IMG/VR virus record: IMGVR_UViG_3300048924_000121
Coordinates: 1-26,258 of that record
Reading direction: 5' to 3' (one strand)
Length of the DNA stretch: 26,258 bases
Origin: a virus
In this document: positions 14,405 to 21,168 of the stretch, piece after piece
Numbering within the stretch: position 1 is the first letter of the stretch
Layout: each line of letters begins with the position of its first letter
Position numbers and translations under genes: made by a program
Notes under the pieces: generated by a model
What the model saw: the letters and a program-made list of their open reading frames with translations, nothing else
What the model was told of the DNA's origin: nothing
Databases searched by the model: none

Positions 14405-14417
14405 CTTTTGTTATAAT
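14405..14417 (+). promoter_or_regulatory. extended -10 promoter after the inserted gene
   Basis: TGTTATAAT (14409-14417) is a perfect extended -10 element (TGnTATAAT) on the plus strand; the -35 region 17 bases upstream is poor (ATACCA), as often for this promoter class. It lies at the right edge of the AT-rich insert and 55 bases before the next small gene, so it could restart rightward transcription of ninB to Q. Confidence 0.45.
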
Positions 14418-14471
14418 TAGCCAGTCAGCCTGAACAACTGACACCCGGACATTCGCGCCACGGAGAACACC

Positions 14472-14570
14472 ATGGCGCAGCACCACCAGCATAAACACAT
14501 TCGCCTGACGTTATCCAACGCCAGCGATTTGTCGTATCTGCCGCTTAACCTCTTCGGGGGTGAAGCGTGA
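14472..14570 (+). CDS. tiny His-rich phage protein, 32 aa
   Basis: MAQHHQHKHIRLTLSNASDL, then SYLPLNLFGGEA and stop. The ribosome site GGAGAA precedes the ATG, and its stop overlaps the GTG start of the NinB gene (GTGA), so it may serve translational coupling. It is short, with His and Gln near the start; no known function. Confidence 0.5.
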   Translation: MAQHHQHKHIRLTLSNASDLSYLPLNLFGGEA

Positions 14571-15019
14571 GCCAACAATTCCACCTCGTTAACGAAAGAG
14601 TTAAGCAGAACGCTATCAACTACATTCGTCAGTTGCCGGTCGACAGCAAGCGCCCGCTGATTCTTGACGTCAAAGAGTCGACGCGCACCACCATTCAAAA
14701 CCGCAAGATGTGGCCGCTCCTGAAAGACCTCTCCGATCAGGTTCTCTGGTTCGGCAATAAATACGATTCTGACGACTGGAAGGACCTTATCACCGCGCTG
14801 GTGGCAAAGACCAAAAAGCAGGAACAGCGAATAGCTCCCGGCCTTGATGGCGGCGTCGTGATGTTCGGCCAGCGCACCAGCAAAATGACTATTCCCCAAA
14901 TGGTCGAAGTCATTGAGACGATTTACTGGTTCGGAACCCAGCAGGGCGTCACCTTCAGCGAACAATCCCGCAATGAAATCGAGTGGGCGAAGCGTTGGGG
15001 GGAAAGCAATGCGAAATAA
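14567..15019 (+). CDS. ninB: NinB recombination protein (lambda Orf family)
   Basis: A 150-aa protein of the NinB/Orf family, a recombination mediator that binds ssDNA and helps replace host RecFOR. Family pattern: the N-terminal strand-helix FHLVNERVKQNAINYIRQLP, the central NRKMWPLLKDLSDQV and the C-terminal SRNEIEWAKRWGESNA. It starts with GTG, overlapping the previous stop, and overlaps the next gene by 11 bases. It belongs with RusA and the YbcO-like nuclease in a late-early recombination block. Confidence 0.9.
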   Translation: MSQQFHLVNERVKQNAINYIRQLPVDSKRPLILDVKESTRTTIQNRKMWPLLKDLSDQVLWFGNKYDSDDWKDLITALVAKTKKQEQRIAPGLDGGVVMFGQRTSKMTIPQMVEVIETIYWFGTQQGVTFSEQSRNEIEWAKRWGESNAK

Positions 15020-15308
15020 CCCCAATCAGAGAACCTACCGCAGCAAAAAATGGCTCGCCGCTGTCGGGCAGATCGAACAGTGCGTGCTATGCGGTTCGTG
15101 GGGGACGCAGGTTGCGCACCGTAACGAAGGCAAAGGCATGGGCCTGAAAGCTGATGATTGCGCCACGGCGGCGATCTGCGCTTGCTGCCACGACAGCATC
15201 GACAACGGTAGCAAGCTATCGCGCGAGGAACGTCGTCAGCTGATGGATCGCGCCATCGTTCTGACCGTTATCCAGATCGCCCGCCTCGGGCTGGTGGTGC
15301 CAGCATGA
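15009..15308 (+). CDS. YbcO/DUF1364-type zinc nuclease
   Basis: A 99-aa protein. C25-x2-C28, H37 and the CACCH cluster (57-61) fit the metal-binding HNH-like core of the YbcO/DUF1364 family (CVLCGSWGTQVAHRNEGKG, AAICACCHDSID). YbcO-type proteins are predicted endonucleases of lambdoid phages and occupy the place of NinG. The start at 15009 gives MRNNPNQRTYRSKKW; an in-frame upstream ATG at 14913 would overlap most of the ninB end and is unlikely. It overlaps rusA by ATGA. Confidence 0.8.
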   Translation: MRNNPNQRTYRSKKWLAAVGQIEQCVLCGSWGTQVAHRNEGKGMGLKADDCATAAICACCHDSIDNGSKLSREERRQLMDRAIVLTVIQIARLGLVVPA

Positions 15309-15664
15309 AAATTTACGATATCACCCCGCTCGGCAAGCCTCGTATGACCCGCGCCGACAAATGGAAAACACGGCCAGCGGTCATGCGCTACCGCGCGTTC
15401 TGCGACGAAGCGCGCCTTCGCAAAGTCCACTTGCCGGAGTCCGGCGCGCACGTCACTTTCGTTATGCCAATGCCCCCGAGCTGGAGCAAAAAGAAGCGAG
15501 AACAATTTAACGGTAAGCCGCACCAGTCAAAACCAGACTGCGACAACATGCTTAAAGCACTGATGGATGCCCTGTTTGATGATGATTCCAGCGTCTGGGA
15601 TTGTCGCATCACGAAGCTTTGGGGCGAGAAAGGCCAGATCATCATCCGGGAGAACGCACAATGA
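15305..15664 (+). CDS. rusA: RusA-family Holliday junction resolvase
   Basis: A 119-aa RusA-type endonuclease that cuts four-way junctions symmetrically. The catalytic acidic cluster is KPDCDNMLKALMDALFDDD (D78, D80 and an Asp at ~92-94), and VWDCRITKLW is the usual strand after it. The start of RusA is also seen: KIYDITPLGKPRMTR. It is expected to resolve replication and recombination intermediates before packaging. ATGA overlaps join it to both neighbours. Confidence 0.93.
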   Translation: MKIYDITPLGKPRMTRADKWKTRPAVMRYRAFCDEARLRKVHLPESGAHVTFVMPMPPSWSKKKREQFNGKPHQSKPDCDNMLKALMDALFDDDSSVWDCRITKLWGEKGQIIIRENAQ

Positions 15665-16344
15665 CACGCAACGACGTTAACAATTATCAGAAAGCTTCTG
15701 TTGAGCGCACCAACCCGCAAAACGCCTGGATGACACTGGCAGCAGCTCCGAGACGTTCTTACCTGGGGAAATACCGCCGCCTGACGCCATCGCAAAGTCG
15801 ATGGGTTCGTTCGCTGCTTAACCACTGGGGCGGTATGTACGGGGGAAGCGGTACAGAACACCTTTCTGGCGGTGGGGGCATGTGGTCGATGATATTGACT
15901 GGCTGGACCGGCGAGCAGCAGGAGCGAATCGCCACTGTTCTGTCTGGCCTGCGCAAAATTGGCTATAGCGGTGATGTTCTCTATGAGCAGGCAAGAGCCG
16001 TTATCTGGCCGAAAAAAACACTCTCAGGCCTGATTGGTAAGGCCGGGGATGAGGAAGAGGCGGCCTTCATGGAGGCAATCATCCTGAAATCGTTCGAACC
16101 GGGCAGCCCGGTGTACGCGATAGGGAAAGATTATTACACCTGGCGGAAGACCATCAACGATATGGCTCGCTGGATGCAGTATTATTACGCGCCGTTCCTG
16201 ACAGAAAAGCAGTGTATTGATCGCGTGCGCTGGTGTATTGAGTTGTTCAACTCTGCCGTCTTCTTCACGTTAAAAGATGAATTAGGCTTCGAAAATGCAA
16301 AAAGTTGCGAAAAAGACTTGAAAACGAGTTTTGAAACTGCATAA
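15661..16344 (+). CDS. DUF1133-like protein in the late antiterminator (Q) position
   Basis: A 227-aa protein. SRWVRSLLNHWGGMYGG and the Gly-rich GTEHLSGGGGMWS pattern are of the DUF1133 type found after rusA in enterobacterial prophages. The C-terminal half is helical with aromatic residues (YYTWRKTINDMARWMQYYYA). It is the last early gene and is followed by a promoter-like stretch and a tR'-type terminator, as for Q antiterminators. The Q role is inferred from place and context; no direct motif proves it. Confidence 0.7.
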   Translation: MTRNDVNNYQKASVERTNPQNAWMTLAAAPRRSYLGKYRRLTPSQSRWVRSLLNHWGGMYGGSGTEHLSGGGGMWSMILTGWTGEQQERIATVLSGLRKIGYSGDVLYEQARAVIWPKKTLSGLIGKAGDEEEAAFMEAIILKSFEPGSPVYAIGKDYYTWRKTINDMARWMQYYYAPFLTEKQCIDRVRWCIELFNSAVFFTLKDELGFENAKSCEKDLKTSFETA

Positions 16345-16347
16345 TTC
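16318..16347 (+). promoter_or_regulatory. possible late promoter (PR'-like)
   Basis: TTGAAA at 16318-16323 is followed 18 bases later by TAATTC at 16342-16347, overlapping the end of the DUF1133-like gene; a second reading pairs TTTTGA with TATGCT. It lies ~100 bases before a strong terminator, the distance expected for a PR'/tR' leader. The matches to consensus are modest. Confidence 0.35.
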
Positions 16348-16381
16348 AGATATGCTCGGACGTCAAAGGCGAAAGAGCTTA

Positions 16382-16416
16382 CCCACCAGCGAAGAAGCCT
16401 AGCGCGGAGCGGTGGG
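16382..16416 (+). other. CCCACC/GGTGGG hairpin in the late leader
   Basis: CCCACC (16382-16387) pairs with GGTGGG (16411-16416), and partly complementary AGCG/CGCG bases extend it inward. It sits between the Q-position gene and the terminator, so it would be part of the short untranslated late-leader RNA. Confidence 0.4.
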
Positions 16417-16428
16417 AAACACATTCAG

Positions 16429-16457
16429 GCCCTTGCAGAAATGCAGGGGCTTTTTTA
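16429..16457 (+). terminator. tR'-like intrinsic terminator
   Basis: GCCCTTGCA (16429-16437) and TGCAGGGGC (16442-16450) form a nine-pair stem with one G-U, capped by a GAAA tetraloop and followed by six T. It lies 85 bases after the Q-position gene and 30 before the next gene. By lambda analogy it would stop the late leader unless antitermination occurs. Confidence 0.88.
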
Positions 16458-16486
16458 TTGGCTCAACGCCAACAGGTGAACACCGT

Positions 16487-17038
16487 ATGCACACGGCGAT
16501 CATTTGTGCTTCCGGACCTTCCCTCACTCACGACGACTGCCTGAAAGCGATTAGCGCTGGATTACCCGTTATCGCGGTGAATTCTTCATGGCGAGCGGTG
16601 CCGGGATGCTCACACATATACGCAGGCGATCTACGCTGGTGGGATATGAACATCCCCGCGCTGCCCGATGGACCCGAACGTTGGTCATGTAACCGGAGAG
16701 CTCACACCCGATACGGCGTGAACCTCTTCCCGACAGATACCAGCGGCACATTCAATTCGGGACAGAGAGCGATTCTGTTCGCTCACTGGTTGGGCGCAAA
16801 ACGCATCATTCTGCTGGGCTTCGATTGCTCAATTTCAAGTGGTAGCCACTGGCACGGTGATCATACCGCCCTTGATAATCCGACAGCAGCGAACGTAAAG
16901 CGCTGGCATAGCGAGTTTGCCAGGGTTGCGGCGGAGCTGCGTGGAAGCGTCAATATCATCAACAGCAGCCGCCAGACGGCGCTTAACTGCTTCTGTCGCT
17001 TACCTCTTGAAGCGGCGATCCGCGAGGTTACATGCTGA
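16487..17038 (+). CDS. DUF115/GT42-like Rossmann protein of the glycan-type cassette
   Basis: A 183-aa protein starting MHTAIICASGPSLTHDDCLK. The CASGPSL loop and the later SGQRAILFAHWLGAKRIILLGFDCS segment echo the (N/S)GPSL and G-x(n)-A..LG...I.L.G.D pattern of DUF115/MptE-like and GT42 sialyltransferase-like proteins. The start at 16487 has AGGTG upstream; an in-frame ATG at 16412 would run through the terminator and is rejected. First of three co-directional genes ahead of lysis. A sugar-nucleotide role is inferred; no activity can be claimed. Confidence 0.72.
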   Translation: MHTAIICASGPSLTHDDCLKAISAGLPVIAVNSSWRAVPGCSHIYAGDLRWWDMNIPALPDGPERWSCNRRAHTRYGVNLFPTDTSGTFNSGQRAILFAHWLGAKRIILLGFDCSISSGSHWHGDHTALDNPTAANVKRWHSEFARVAAELRGSVNIINSSRQTALNCFCRLPLEAAIREVTC

Positions 17039-17973
17039 ATCCTCCGATTTACATCGATGGCATGCTGGGAATGGGAGACACCATTTACCAGCGCGCTTTC
17101 ATCAAGCATCTGCCTGCCGGGACATTCATAAAGACGGCATGGCCCGAACTTTACGAAGACCTGCCAGTGAAAGCGGTCCGAAGTGATACCACGCTGAGAA
17201 CGCAGCGAAAAAACGAATTTCGTAGCGTTGCGCAGTTCTATCCGCCGCCATCGCCGAGACAAACTAAGCGCATTTTTTACGGACCGGATGATCTGCGGCG
17301 TGGTTCGATATTTGATGCGATGCGTCGCCAGTTTGGTGTAACGCCAGCAGTTCTTGATTTGCCATCCTTTGGCCCGGCGCAGTTTACGCACCAAAAGCCG
17401 ATCGCCGTTATCCGTCCGGCAACGGTTCGTTCTGAATGGCGTAGCGATTCCCGAAACCCTGACCCCGATTACCTACTGCGCGCATCGCGAATCCTGCTGA
17501 AACATTTCTGCGTGATTAGCGTCGCTGACTTGCAGGACGGGGAAGAGTGGCTGGTGGGGAAGGAACCTGAAGCAGATCTGAAAATGCACGCGGGCGAGCT
17601 CAACATCAAAGATCTGATGCGTCTGGTAGAGCATGCCGCTGTCGTGGTTACGCCTGTCGGCTGGGCGCTTCCCGCAGCCATCGCGTACAAAACCCCTGTT
17701 TACGTTGTCGCTGGTGGGCGCGGCGGGCATAACGCTCCCGAGATAGTCACCGATCCGGCGATGGATCTATCACGCGTTGGCTGGGCAATCCCTGACAATT
17801 ATTGTCGCTGCGAAGCGTGGGATCACCACTGCGACAAACGCATTTCCAACTTTGATTCAAAATTCGAGGCCTGGCTGAATGAAGTCGTTTTATCAGGAAC
17901 TGAACAGCGGGCTGGTATTCCTCCCGGAGCTGGGCATCGGTCGTTATCCGGTTCCGGCATCTCGCCCGTATGA
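17032..17973 (+). CDS. GT-B (GT9/heptosyltransferase-like) glycosyltransferase
   Basis: A 313-aa protein. IYIDGMLGMGDTIYQRAFIK (6-25) resembles the N-terminal GxGD loop of GT9 heptosyltransferases. VIRPATVRSEWRSDSR is in the place of the second-domain strand, and LVEHAAVVVTPVGWALPAAI followed by KTPVYVVAGG matches the donor-binding segment. GAGG precedes the ATG, which overlaps the previous stop by seven bases. The C-terminal 30 or so residues overlap the next gene by 95 bases and may not be structural. Likely transfers a sugar, perhaps to a phage or cell-surface glycan; target unknown. Confidence 0.72.
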   Translation: MLNPPIYIDGMLGMGDTIYQRAFIKHLPAGTFIKTAWPELYEDLPVKAVRSDTTLRTQRKNEFRSVAQFYPPPSPRQTKRIFYGPDDLRRGSIFDAMRRQFGVTPAVLDLPSFGPAQFTHQKPIAVIRPATVRSEWRSDSRNPDPDYLLRASRILLKHFCVISVADLQDGEEWLVGKEPEADLKMHAGELNIKDLMRLVEHAAVVVTPVGWALPAAIAYKTPVYVVAGGRGGHNAPEIVTDPAMDLSRVGWAIPDNYCRCEAWDHHCDKRISNFDSKFEAWLNEVVLSGTEQRAGIPPGAGHRSLSGSGISPV

Positions 17974-18493
17974 CAAACAGTATTTCGCGAAATATCAGCA
18001 GCTGGCTGATACCGAAACCGGGCGCGCATTAACGCAGTCCAGAATTGAGCTGGTGGAACGTCACTATCATGGACCGGTTCTGGACGTTGGTATCGGTGCC
18101 GGTCAGTTCGTTTCCTCCCGACCGGGAACGCTTGGCTATGACGTTAATCCTGCTGGCGTTGCCTGGCTGAATGAGCGGGGAGCATTCGCTGACCTCTACG
18201 CCAGTCAGTGGCGTGCGCTGACGATGTGGGATGTACTGGAGCACATCGACGAGCCGGAACTGGCGGTACAGCAGGCTACAGAGTTCGTTTTCGTGTCGAT
18301 CCCCATTTTTACCGATGCCGGAGACATTCTCCGCTCGCATCATTTCAGGAAGAACGAGCACATCTGGTATTTCACTGACGACGGTATTAAGCGCTGGTTT
18401 GCTGATCAAGGCTTCGAATGCGCCGAACAGAACACCATCGAATGCCAGTTAGGGCGTAAGGGCGTCGCTTCGTACGCTTTCCGCAGAGTTTAA
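17879..18493 (+). CDS. class I SAM methyltransferase of the glycan-type cassette
   Basis: A 204-aa Methyltransf_23/UbiG-like enzyme: motif I VLDVGIGAG (67-75), the acidic D88 in GYDVNP, and MWDVLEHIDEP (117-127), typical of small-molecule methyltransferases. There is no DPPY-type motif, so DNA is not the likely target. The gene starts inside the glycosyltransferase gene, with a weak ribosome site, so coupled translation is probable. Sugar or small-metabolite methylation is a fair guess; substrate unknown. Confidence 0.8.
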   Translation: MKSFYQELNSGLVFLPELGIGRYPVPASRPYDKQYFAKYQQLADTETGRALTQSRIELVERHYHGPVLDVGIGAGQFVSSRPGTLGYDVNPAGVAWLNERGAFADLYASQWRALTMWDVLEHIDEPELAVQQATEFVFVSIPIFTDAGDILRSHHFRKNEHIWYFTDDGIKRWFADQGFECAEQNTIECQLGRKGVASYAFRRV

Positions 18494-18537
18494 TTTCCCT
18501 TTTCTATCACACAGCACCCCGACCCCGGAGGTGTGGA

Positions 18538-18858
18538 ATGCAACGTATGAACCCAACAGACGGACATAACCTTCCTTACTGGTGGTCGTCAATGCTTGCC
18601 GCTTTCTCTTTGCTCAGTCTTCAGGATTACGTTTTCATCATCGGTGCGCTGGTTTCAGCGTTTTTCACCATTAAAACGTATTACGCAAAGCGCAAGGAGG
18701 AGCGACAACGACTGGAGGAAGAGCAGAAACGAACACAACTGCTGGCGCAATACCTGGCGGATGTGGGACAGAAACCACACTCCGATCGCCCGGCTGCCGC
18801 TGAGGTTGTAACGGAGGCTATGAGGAGGATCTCCAGTGGCCCAGTTGAAGCTGAGTAA
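18538..18858 (+). CDS. phage holin with possible dual start
   Basis: A 106-aa membrane protein at the head of the lysis block. A short polar start (MQRMNPTDGHNLP) leads to hydrophobic segments at ~13-28 and ~31-49 (YWWSSMLAAFSLLSLQ, YVFIIGALVSAFFTIKTYY), then a basic, helical cytoplasmic tail (KRKEERQRLEEEQKRT). It resembles HP1-type phage holins. A strong GGAGGTG site precedes the first ATG, and a second ATG three codons on, after an Arg, recalls the dual start of lambda S. It overlaps the endolysin gene by 23 bases. Confidence 0.8.
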   Translation: MQRMNPTDGHNLPYWWSSMLAAFSLLSLQDYVFIIGALVSAFFTIKTYYAKRKEERQRLEEEQKRTQLLAQYLADVGQKPHSDRPAAAEVVTEAMRRISSGPVEAE

Positions 18859-19372
18859 AAAAAGTGGCGCGGCCGGAGTGGTTTGCTCTGTCGGTGCCAT
18901 CATCGGCATAGTTCTGAATGCTGGTCATGTCAGGACAAATGAGCGCGGTCTGGAGCTAATTGGCAATGCGGAATCTTGCCGACGTGACCCTTATGTTTGC
19001 CCGGCCGGTGTCCTCACTGACGGGATAGGTAACACCCACGACGTTAAATCTGGCGTGCAGAAATCTGATGCGCAGATTGCTGCTGACTGGGAAAAGAACA
19101 TTTTGGATGCCGAGCGCTGCGTGAATACTTACGCGAACGGCAAAAAGCTAAGTGACGATACATTTTCGGCGGTGACGTCGATTACGTTCAATGTCGGCTG
19201 CTCAACCATGAAGCAATCCACTATGTTCTCCCTGCTGCGTGAAGGGCCGCCAGCTTACGTTGCTGCATGCTCCCAGTTCCCTCGTTGGGTATATGCCGGG
19301 AAAACCGTTCTTCCTGGGTTAGTTAAGCGACGCGATGCCGAGATGAAGCTGTGCATGGACGGTCTGAAATGA
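18836..19372 (+). CDS. SAR-type endolysin (GH24 lysozyme)
   Basis: A 178-aa phage lysozyme of the P21 R / RrrD kind, starting with GTG. Residues ~11-29 are a weakly hydrophobic signal-anchor-release segment (GAAGVVCSVGAIIGIVLNAG). The catalytic triad fits Glu-8aa-Cys-5aa-Thr: E46, C55 and T61 in NAESCRRDPYVCPAGVLTDG. Later family blocks include SITFNVGCS and GLVKRRDAEMKLC. It breaks peptidoglycan after release from the membrane. Extra Cys residues may form regulating disulfides. The start lies within the holin gene. Confidence 0.92.
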   Translation: MAQLKLSKKSGAAGVVCSVGAIIGIVLNAGHVRTNERGLELIGNAESCRRDPYVCPAGVLTDGIGNTHDVKSGVQKSDAQIAADWEKNILDAERCVNTYANGKKLSDDTFSAVTSITFNVGCSTMKQSTMFSLLREGPPAYVAACSQFPRWVYAGKTVLPGLVKRRDAEMKLCMDGLK

Positions 19373-19761
19373 GCCTTCGATACAAATTGCTTTTCGCCTT
19401 CCTGATTTTCTCGTTCATCGGCTCAATCGCGTACTCAGCGAGTTATTACCACTCAAAATATCAGAGTGAGAAATTACGTGCCGATGATGCCGATAAGCGG
19501 GCTGATTCCTCTGAAACCATCACTGCGAATGTCCTGCGCACCGTAGCAATAACGAACATCATTCTTGAGACAAATCAACATGCCAAGCAGCAGATCGCAC
19601 TGGAGTCACAGAGAGCTGCGAACGATATCAAAGTTGCTATTGCGGATGATGATTGCGCTGTGCGCATTGTGCCTGCTGCAGCTGCTGACAGGCTGCGGAA
19701 ATACGCGGACCGTTTACGTACCGGTTCCGGTGGTGCCGCTGCCGACAAACCTGACCGCTGA
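19369..19761 (+). CDS. Rz: Rz-like inner-membrane spanin
   Basis: A 130-aa protein with an N-terminal membrane helix (~5-23, YKLLFAFLIFSFIGSIAYSA) and a long periplasmic coiled-coil region rich in Lys, Asp, Glu and Ala (YQSEKLRADDADKRADSSET). This is the i-spanin layout that, with Rz1, fuses inner and outer membranes at lysis. The ATG overlaps the endolysin stop (ATGA), and the upstream in-frame ATG at 19351 is not needed. Confidence 0.9.
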   Translation: MSLRYKLLFAFLIFSFIGSIAYSASYYHSKYQSEKLRADDADKRADSSETITANVLRTVAITNIILETNQHAKQQIALESQRAANDIKVAIADDDCAVRIVPAAAADRLRKYADRLRTGSGGAAADKPDR

Positions 19762-19915
19762 GACGCCTCAACCCCCCATACCTGACCCAATGAGTTACGG
19801 GGCCAGTTTGGATCTGAACGTGAGCCTGCTATTAGCGCTGGGTAAGTGCAACTTTGATAAAGCCAGTATCAGAGATATCGAGGTTGATCGCGATCACACC
19901 GAGCAAAAAAAATGA
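19646..19915 (+). CDS. Rz1: Rz1-like outer-membrane spanin lipoprotein
   Basis: An 89-aa lipoprotein encoded in the +1 frame inside and beyond Rz. The signal peptide MMIALCALCLLQLLTGC has the lipobox LTGC with C17, followed by a Pro-rich stretch (YVPVPVVPLPTNL, ETPQPPIPDP). The C-terminal end GKCNFDKASIRDIEVD is typical of this kind of Rz1. The start is chosen for a normal signal length; other in-frame ATGs at 19565 and 19580 would add a non-signal leader. Confidence 0.87.
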   Translation: MMIALCALCLLQLLTGCGNTRTVYVPVPVVPLPTNLTAETPQPPIPDPMSYGASLDLNVSLLLALGKCNFDKASIRDIEVDRDHTEQKK

Positions 19916-19968
19916 TATTTACTTAACTTCATTCCTTGAATTGAAATGTGGTGGCCCAATAAATATTG

Positions 19969-19994
19969 AGCACCGACTTTGGTGCTTTCATTTT
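19969..19994 (+). terminator. hairpin with T-rich tail between Rz1 and the GrlR-like gene
   Basis: AGCACC-GACTTT-GGTGCT (19969-19986) is a perfect six-pair stem followed by TTTCATTTT. It may be a weak terminator for the lysis genes or a structure in the leader of the next gene, whose ATG is 24 bases on. Confidence 0.45.
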
Positions 19995-20009
19995 GAAGGG
20001 ACTACACAC

Positions 20010-20330
20010 ATGAAAGACGGTATTTATTTTGTAGTGTTCAGAAGTGGTCAGAATGAAGTCGGTAACGGAACCGTAGTTGTAAAGGATAGTGCTGTTAATG
20101 GTGGCGATTACGGATTCACATATCAGGGTCGCATTAACGAAGGGCGTTTGAACCTTCATGTTTCACGCCATAACCAAGCTGCGCGAAACGTCATCGCAGG
20201 TCTTAATGATTACGTGATGGATATGTCTGTGAGAGATATCGGCGATGGTTATTACCTGGAAGGCAGTATTGCCGGTGTGCCGGGTGCCAATCTAGTTGTG
20301 CAGGCAAAGTTCATCGGCAACTTGGTATAA
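20010..20330 (+). CDS. GrlR-family regulatory protein
   Basis: A 106-aa protein starting MKDGIYFVVFRSGQNEVGNG, closely like the start of GrlR (MKDGIY...), with NGGDYGFTYQGRI and a final VQAKFIGNLV that fit the same beta-barrel, lipocalin-like fold. GrlR is the repressor partner of GrlA in the LEE type III secretion system; prophages carry homologues of unknown target. GAAGGG precedes the ATG; an in-frame ATG at 19854 would run through the Rz1 gene and the hairpin and is rejected. It has its own terminator after it, like a moron. Confidence 0.8.
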   Translation: MKDGIYFVVFRSGQNEVGNGTVVVKDSAVNGGDYGFTYQGRINEGRLNLHVSRHNQAARNVIAGLNDYVMDMSVRDIGDGYYLEGSIAGVPGANLVVQAKFIGNLV

Positions 20331-20346
20331 AATCCCTATTTCTACA

Positions 20347-20368
20347 AACCGCCTACGGGCGGTTTTTT
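20347..20368 (+). terminator. strong intrinsic terminator after the GrlR-like gene
   Basis: AACCGCC (20347-20353), loop TACG, and GGCGGTT (20358-20364) followed by a T-run. It lies 17 bases after the GrlR-like stop and separates the lysis/GrlR block from the packaging genes. Confidence 0.9.
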
Positions 20369-20432
20369 ATTGCCATTATCTCAGGCAGAGACTACGCAAC
20401 TGCGATGCCCCTTGGTATGTATAAAACCATCG

Positions 20433-20479
20433 TTATCCCCTTGAGCGGATAAAAACGTTTTATCCCTTCGCGGGGATAA
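20433..20479. repeat. 47-bp interrupted palindrome before the packaging genes
   Basis: Outer arms TTATCCCC (20433-20440) and GGGGATAA (20472-20479) and inner arms GGATAAAA (20447-20454) and TTTTATCC (20458-20465) share one centre at 20456. The six bases between the arms are partly paired too. The unit TTATCC therefore occurs four times in alternating orientation. It lies in the 186-base gene-free gap, 37 bases before the metallopeptidase-like gene. It could be a protein-binding site, a packaging-related site or an RNA hairpin. Confidence 0.75.
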
Positions 20480-20516
20480 TTATTGCCAAAATTCACAATT
20501 AGATGAGGTGTGAGCA

Positions 20517-21137
20517 GTGAATCGTCCATTACCTCCGGCGTTATTTGTGACCCCTCACGATCCAAAGCCATATATCAGCATAATTCCAGCGAGCGGCGTT
20601 CACGACTGGTTGCAACATCACATCCTGAGCGATGACGGAGATTTACATAACTCAGACCACCAGCATTTGCTTGAAGCGGATCTGTGTTTTCTCTGGGCGT
20701 CGAACGCTTTCGAGAGGAAAGGGCGTTCCGTGCTTGGGCAGGCGGAAGAAGTGGCAATGCGGGCTGGAGGTTGGCAGAAAGCGCGGATGGAACAGCAAAT
20801 GTATGAATGGTTCGGCAGGATTCCGCAGTTCATCATCACGCTGGCCGCCGATTACTGTTCGCAATGTTCAGATCTGGAGTTCTGCGCACTGATAGAGCAC
20901 GAGCTTTACCACATCTGCCAGGCGAGAGATGAATTTGGCGCGCCGAAGTTCACGCAGGAAGGGCAGCCAAAGCTTAAGCTGCGCGGCCACGACGTGGAAG
21001 AGTTTGTGGGCGTGGTTCGCCGTTACGGTGCGAGCCGGGACGTACAGGAAATGATTGATGCGGCGAATCAGCCAGCGGAGGTTGCTCATCTCGATATTGC
21101 CAGAGCGTGCGGGACGTGCATGCTGCGACTGGCTTAA
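20517..21137 (+). CDS. phage metallopeptidase-like protein
   Basis: A 206-aa protein starting with GTG after the site GAGGTG. H128-E129-L-Y-H132 (LIEHELYHICQ) is a zincin HExxH motif, and H158/E161 (RGHDVEEFVG) could complete the site, as in the 'putative metallopeptidase' family found next to phage terminase genes. CSQC (114-117) and CGTC near the end (~198-201) might bind metal or form disulfides. A role in DNA packaging, host attack or virion processing is unknown. It is the first gene of the packaging block. Confidence 0.8.
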   Translation: MNRPLPPALFVTPHDPKPYISIIPASGVHDWLQHHILSDDGDLHNSDHQHLLEADLCFLWASNAFERKGRSVLGQAEEVAMRAGGWQKARMEQQMYEWFGRIPQFIITLAADYCSQCSDLEFCALIEHELYHICQARDEFGAPKFTQEGQPKLKLRGHDVEEFVGVVRRYGASRDVQEMIDAANQPAEVAHLDIARACGTCMLRLA

Positions 21138-21168
21138 ATACTGGACTGTATAAGACGAATGGTGATTT

